DNA from: Sinomicrobium pectinilyticum
Lineage (GTDB): Bacteria > Bacteroidota > Bacteroidia > Flavobacteriales > Flavobacteriaceae
DNA: 64,000 nt
Direction: 5' to 3'
NCBI RefSeq assembly: GCF_003725735.1
Contig: NZ_RJTM01000029.1
Span: forward strand, 161,424 to 225,423
This document shows positions 60,969 through 64,000 of this stretch, piece by piece (position 1 is the first letter of the stretch; each line of letters begins with the position of its first letter). The notes below the pieces were generated by a model. It saw only the letters and a program-made list of their open reading frames with translations, was not told where the DNA came from and searched no databases. Both the position numbers and the translations under genes were made by a program.

Positions 60969-61013
60969 TTTTTTGATTTTATAAAAGGTAACGGTGTTAT
61001 ATAAAGGCTTTAC

Positions 61014-61096
61014 CCGGTGCTCGTTTGCAACGAGTCCCCATTTTACTTTCCTGCGCATTACAAACACTTTTACGATGGACCCTGTTTCCGCTATGT
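61014..61096 (-). repeat. Palindromic repeat element, copy C
   Basis: Starts CGGTG then the end palindrome CTCGTTTGCAACGAG (61020-61034), CCCATTTTAC, then GCGCATTACAAACAC, in which the internal stem is partly lost. A 38-base stretch (61037-61074) is identical to copy D (62698-62735). It ends 33 bases from the stop codon of the following minus-strand gene. Confidence 0.85.
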
Positions 61097-61129
61097 TCTA
61101 ACGAATATGTCGGGACACCGGTAAGGTTT

Positions 61130-61600
61130 TTATTCCGTTGCTCTTTTATTCTTAAAGATTAAAATGCTTAATACTGTTCCGGCTAAAAAGCCGGTAAACA
61201 AATAGTGTTCAAAATTCAGGGTATTAAAATCAACGTGTATTCGGGTACTGTTGCCGAACTCAGGTTCTGATAGGTTTTGAAATTGATTATTGATCTGGAA
61301 TATCCTGAATTGCCAGAACAAAATCCCGCAACCAATAATTATTCCACACGAGATTAATCCCCGGTTTATAAAACGCAGACGGGTCGTTTTCCATATAATC
61401 AGATAGAGCAGGGGGATAACTGTAATAGATAATGCAAATATTAAACCGGATATAAAGTGGCTGCTAATATTCCCGGTCGTGATCTGAGTGTTTTCCTGAT
61501 TGAGTTGGGATAGGGATATTTGCAGAAAAAAATCCCGGGATAGAAATCCGATAATGCCCGAAACTATTATGGATACCAAAAATATTATACTTTTCTTCAT
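61130..61600 (-). CDS. Hypothetical four-helix membrane protein
   Basis: A 156-residue protein with predicted membrane segments at about 4-24, 48-70, 80-98 and 136-152, and a polar loop (NNQFQNLSEPEFGNSTRIHVDFNTLNF) before the last. It belongs to no family I recognise. By eye it is richer in A and T than the metabolic genes elsewhere in the window, which fits transferred DNA. It is flanked by repeat copy C on its 3' side and by the DUF2200 gene upstream. Confidence 0.65.
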   Translation of the reverse strand: MKKSIIFLVSIIVSGIIGFLSRDFFLQISLSQLNQENTQITTGNISSHFISGLIFALSITVIPLLYLIIWKTTRLRFINRGLISCGIIIGCGILFWQFRIFQINNQFQNLSEPEFGNSTRIHVDFNTLNFEHYLFTGFLAGTVLSILIFKNKRATE

Positions 61601-61649
61601 ACGAGTTACAGTATGGGCAGGGTTGATTTGCTGTGTGTATGGTAGTTAT

Positions 61650-62000
61650 TCATGTTCTTAAAATTTTTTCCATGGCCTTTCCCCGGGCCAGTTCGTCGAT
61701 CAGTTTATCCAGATACCGGATCTTTTGCATAAGCTCATCTTCGATATCTTCCACACGATAGCCGCATATTACCCCGGTGATTTTTGAAACATTCGGATTA
61801 ATTTGCGGTGCCTGTGCAAAAAAGGTTTCGAAGTCCGTCTTTTGATCGATCTTTTGCTGCAAAGATTTCTGATCGTATCCTGTGAGCCAGCAAATGATAG
61901 CATCGACCTCCTCCTTGGTACGCCCTTTCTTCTCCGCTTTTTGAATGTAATGCGGATATACGCCGGCAAATGCCATTTTAAATATCCTGGTGTTTTTCAT
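61650..62000 (-). CDS. DUF2200 domain-containing protein
   Basis: A 116-residue protein, nearly all DUF2200: [95 protein letters not shown] 62000 gives the conserved start. The function is unknown; the family is cytoplasmic and patchily distributed. Unlike its neighbours, it has no repeat copy directly 3' of it (gap 61601-61649). Confidence 0.88.
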   Translation of the reverse strand: MKNTRIFKMAFAGVYPHYIQKAEKKGRTKEEVDAIICWLTGYDQKSLQQKIDQKTDFETFFAQAPQINPNVSKITGVICGYRVEDIEDELMQKIRYLDKLIDELARGKAMEKILRT

Positions 62001-62053
62001 GATGCTTGAATTCCCGTACATGTATTGTTAAAACATGGTCTTCCCGGATAATT

Positions 62054-62090
62054 CCGGTGTTCGTTTACAAGGGGTACCAACAGCAGTAGG
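62054..62090 (-). repeat. Palindromic repeat element, degenerate copy E
   Basis: CCGGTGTTCGTTTACAAGG (62054-62072), then GGTACC and CAGCAGTAGG, aligns with the end of copy C (CCGGTGCTCGTTTGCAACG) and the CAGTAGGG word of copy A. The internal hairpin is missing. It is 3' of the VOC gene. Confidence 0.5.
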
Positions 62091-62100
62091 AGCCCCGGGT

Positions 62101-62502
62101 TTATTGCAAGGGATATACAAGCTCCCACAGGTGGCCGTCAGGATCAGAAAAATACCCGATATATCCTCCGGATGCCTTATCCATTGCAACCTGGTTTGGT
62201 ACGGCACCCCCATGTTTTGGCACTTTCTCCAGGATAGTATCCATGTCTTCCCTGGCCTCCATTGCACAACTGATAACCATTCCGGCATTATTGTCCGGAA
62301 ACTGTGCTTTCCGTCCAATTTTTTTAGTATAACTCTCGAAGGAATCTTTTTTCATAAAAAATAAAGAGAGATTGGGAAGTTCAAGTGTAATAATCCCCTC
62401 GTCCATCTGGATATCTGAAAAACCGAGCACATTCTGATAGAATAGCAATGTTTTATCCGGATTGCGGACAGGTAAACAGACCACTGTAGTTCGTATGTTC
62501 AT
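62101..62502 (-). CDS. VOC-family (glyoxalase/bleomycin-resistance fold) protein
   Basis: A 133-residue single VOC module of two beta-alpha-beta-beta-beta units: VCLPVRNPDKTLLFYQNVLGF, LELPNLSLFFMK, ISCAMEAREDMDTILEKVPKHGG and the C-terminal GYIGYFSDPDGHLWELVY, which holds the usual metal-site Glu. Such proteins are dioxygenases, isomerases or drug-binding proteins; nothing narrows it. It sits in the repeat-bearing stretch, with copy E directly after its stop codon and copy D upstream. Confidence 0.85.
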   Translation of the reverse strand: MNIRTTVVCLPVRNPDKTLLFYQNVLGFSDIQMDEGIITLELPNLSLFFMKKDSFESYTKKIGRKAQFPDNNAGMVISCAMEAREDMDTILEKVPKHGGAVPNQVAMDKASGGYIGYFSDPDGHLWELVYPLQ

Positions 62503-62674
62503 AAGAATTCAGTTTATACCACGGTTATAAATTCTCCCACTTTTTGGGTTTTCCGGAAAATTTCTCTTTATTAAAGAAAAATTCATATCTGGTCACGGTT
62601 AACACACAAATATACATAATTAACTGAAAACCAAATATACACCAGTGGGAGATGTCTCATTTATATCATCGGAG

Positions 62675-62755
62675 GCAGACTTTATTTGCAACGCGTACCC
62701 ATTTTACTTTCCTGCGCATTACAAACACTTTTACGGTGGATCCCGTTTTAGATGA
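62675..62755 (-). repeat. Palindromic repeat element, copy D
   Basis: ATTTGCAACGCGT (62684-62696) is a decayed version of the end palindrome. The 38 bases at 62698-62735 are identical to copy C. It ends 24 bases from the stop of the DUF1097 gene. Confidence 0.8.
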
Positions 62756-62779
62756 ACACGGGGTAGAGTTTCTGAAATT

Positions 62780-63250
62780 TCACTGGCTTCCCGGATTTAT
62801 TTGTGTGTTTAATCTGTCGTTTACCCAGCCAAAACAATAGCCGGTAGTTAAAGTCATGACAATTTTTATTACATTTTCAACATTGGGTATGGGGTCCGCA
62901 CCAAACCAGACAACCATTCCCAGGAAGTAGGCCGGAAGGATATTCAGAAAAGGGAGTTTGGATAAATAGAAAACCCCGGTCAATATCGCAAAAACTGAAA
63001 GGTGGAACCCATGCGGAGATACGAGTTTATCGCCCAAAAAATTTCCGAATTTTGTAATTAAGATCGCAATTATAATCCCCAGTATCTGTTGTGCCAAAGC
63101 AGACAACGAGGATTTGATATTTTTCCCGAACAGGAAATAACTGGTCCAGGCCACAAATAATATCCAGGTTGGGAGTTGCACGGAAAAAGTAATTAACGTG
63201 GCAAGTGCAGCTAAGGTTCCGAGTATAAATGATTGGAAAAATGATTTCAT
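62780..63250 (-). CDS. DUF1097 integral membrane protein
   Basis: A 156-residue inner-membrane protein with about five helices. The family pattern is clear: TWILFVAWTSYFLFG, then ALAQQILGIIIAILITKFG and a last helix of LTTGYCFGWVNDRL. DUF1097 proteins are of unknown function. It ends just before repeat copy D and begins 27 bases after the stop of the NAD(P)H oxidoreductase gene, so these two are probably cotranscribed. Confidence 0.87.
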   Translation of the reverse strand: MKSFFQSFILGTLAALATLITFSVQLPTWILFVAWTSYFLFGKNIKSSLSALAQQILGIIIAILITKFGNFLGDKLVSPHGFHLSVFAILTGVFYLSKLPFLNILPAYFLGMVVWFGADPIPNVENVIKIVMTLTTGYCFGWVNDRLNTQINPGSQ

Positions 63251-63277
63251 GACTTTAAGTAATATCAGGCCGGTTCC

Positions 63278-63946
63278 TTAGTATTTGCCAACAACTATTT
63301 CTTTTTCTCTGAAGATGTTGTCAAGTCGGTTACGCCATTTTTCTAAGATTGAGTGCCTTTCCCCTTCCGATAAATGTGCTACGGAATAATTAATTTCAGG
63401 TGCAAGCACCGAAAAACCCACGCATTCCAAAATACCTCTGTTAACCGGACGAAGGATACTGTGAATGTCCCCGTGGAAACCGTCTTTTGTATACTCTTCT
63501 TCAGGACTTCCGGTTGTAACGGAGAGTAAAGCTTTTTTACCATTCATCGTTCCGTTTTTATAATACCCTCCGTTTTTGAAAAACCTTCCCGAAGCGAAAA
63601 CCCGGTCTGTCCATCCCTTTAATATTGCGGGAGGTGCAAACCGCCACAGCGGGAATTGCCAAATCATCAAATCGCACCATTCAACTTTTTCCTGTTCTAT
63701 ATTGATTTCGTTTGTAAATCCGTTTACCTGAGATGCATGGATTTCTTCTATCTGTATTTTAAAGTAGTCGGGGTCTTTAACACTTGTAAAGTTGCTTCTG
63801 CCATAAACAGGATTAAAATCCATTTGGTACAGGTTGGTGGTTTTTACCTGATGTCCTGCGCTCTCCAGTGTTTCAACTGCTGTGTGAAACATGGCAGCAT
63901 TAAAGCTTTCGGGCTCCGGATGGGCTAATAGGATTAGTATTTTCAT
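63278..63946 (-). CDS. NAD(P)H-dependent oxidoreductase (NQO/MdaB-type flavodoxin fold)
   Basis: A 222-residue flavoprotein; ATG 63946 is the conserved start (KILILLAHPEPESFNAAMF). The FAD/FMN site is formed by that N-terminal loop, the MIWQFPLWRFAPPAILKGWTDRVF segment and SVTTGSPEEEYTKDG, as in NQO1/NQO2-like and KefF-like quinone reductases. It likely carries out two-electron reduction of quinones or related compounds. It is upstream of the DUF1097 gene. Its 5' region reaches the window edge, where nothing else is visible. Confidence 0.9.
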   Translation of the reverse strand: MKILILLAHPEPESFNAAMFHTAVETLESAGHQVKTTNLYQMDFNPVYGRSNFTSVKDPDYFKIQIEEIHASQVNGFTNEINIEQEKVEWCDLMIWQFPLWRFAPPAILKGWTDRVFASGRFFKNGGYYKNGTMNGKKALLSVTTGSPEEEYTKDGFHGDIHSILRPVNRGILECVGFSVLAPEINYSVAHLSEGERHSILEKWRNRLDNIFREKEIVVGKY

Positions 63947-64000
63947 CTGTTTATAATTTAGTTTTGTGTTCAAAATGAGCGATTTAAAAAAGTTGCAAAC

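Noticed and set aside
60971..61067. N-terminal extension of the DUF4177-like gene
   Set aside because: It runs into repeat copy C and precedes the likely promoter box.
59611..62755. CRISPR array
   Set aside because: Repeats are unevenly spaced (hundreds of bases), diverged and interleaved with genes; no cas genes.
59611..62755. Firm call of integron attC sites
   Set aside because: No clear RYYYAAC/GTTRRRY core boxes could be placed at both ends of each copy and no integrase is present; kept only as an analogy.

Overview
The window looks like chromosomal DNA of a Bacteroidota bacterium, most likely family Flavobacteriaceae. Supporting signs are TAnnTTTG-type promoter boxes upstream of several genes (4988, 8388, 24422, 25420, 40217, 51903, 60482), Flavobacteria-typical families (DUF2911, DUF4136, DUF4251, DUF5522, DUF4212, GxGYxYP), a TonB receptor with a carboxypeptidase-like N-terminal domain, many lipoboxes, a MetX-aspartokinase-homoserine dehydrogenase fusion and a ceramidase-like membrane protein. 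No rRNA, tRNA, CRISPR array, phage or transposase gene was seen.

Layout. 0-9.3 kb: the end of an MscS channel, a PEP-mutase-like enzyme overlapping an Ada DNA-repair protein, an AIM24-family protein, ddl-coaD on the minus strand facing a PASTA protein-rluD pair, an amidohydrolase lipoprotein and an AraC-type regulator. 9.3-16.3 kb: a minus-strand methionine operon. A clear SAM-I riboswitch (16099-16198) precedes a fused metX-thrA gene, a PLP decarboxylase and a homocysteine-forming sulfhydrylase. 16.3-25.7 kb: an oxidoreductase, a SulP transporter with a degenerate carbonic-anhydrase-like tail, hemL, a glucosaminidase, a PLP deaminase-like enzyme and small lipoproteins or membrane proteins. 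25.9-34.8 kb: urocanate hydratase, then an acetate block (DUF4212 and a sodium:solute symporter, acetyl-CoA synthetase) and an SLC13 permease. 34.7-44 kb: ceramidase, exonuclease, a THUMP-like methyltransferase, an AI-2E exporter, and a MocR regulator divergent from a DoxX-decarboxylase pair, followed by a thioredoxin and a serine hydrolase. 44-59 kb: an oxidoreductase and SUMF1 pair, uvrB, a TonB receptor, a 603-residue conserved orphan, an erythromycin-esterase-like protein, a deaminase, DUF4251 and GxGYxYP proteins.

59.6-62.8 kb is the most unusual stretch. Small unrelated minus-strand genes (a frameshifted RibD/DHFR-like reductase, a tiny DUF4177-like protein, a membrane protein, DUF2200, VOC, DUF1097) are separated by copies of a palindromic repeat family. 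Most copies lie directly 3' of a gene, all in one orientation. The repeat has a self-palindromic end motif around CTCGTTTGCAACGAG and an internal hairpin around GCGTTACAAACGC whose arms co-vary between copies. This is the best candidate here for an undescribed mobile or recombining system, but no integrase or transposase lies in the window.

Coordinates of starts were adjusted where the longest frame began at an unlikely TTG or ran through a terminator. Functional names come from recognising motifs by eye; no database search was possible.
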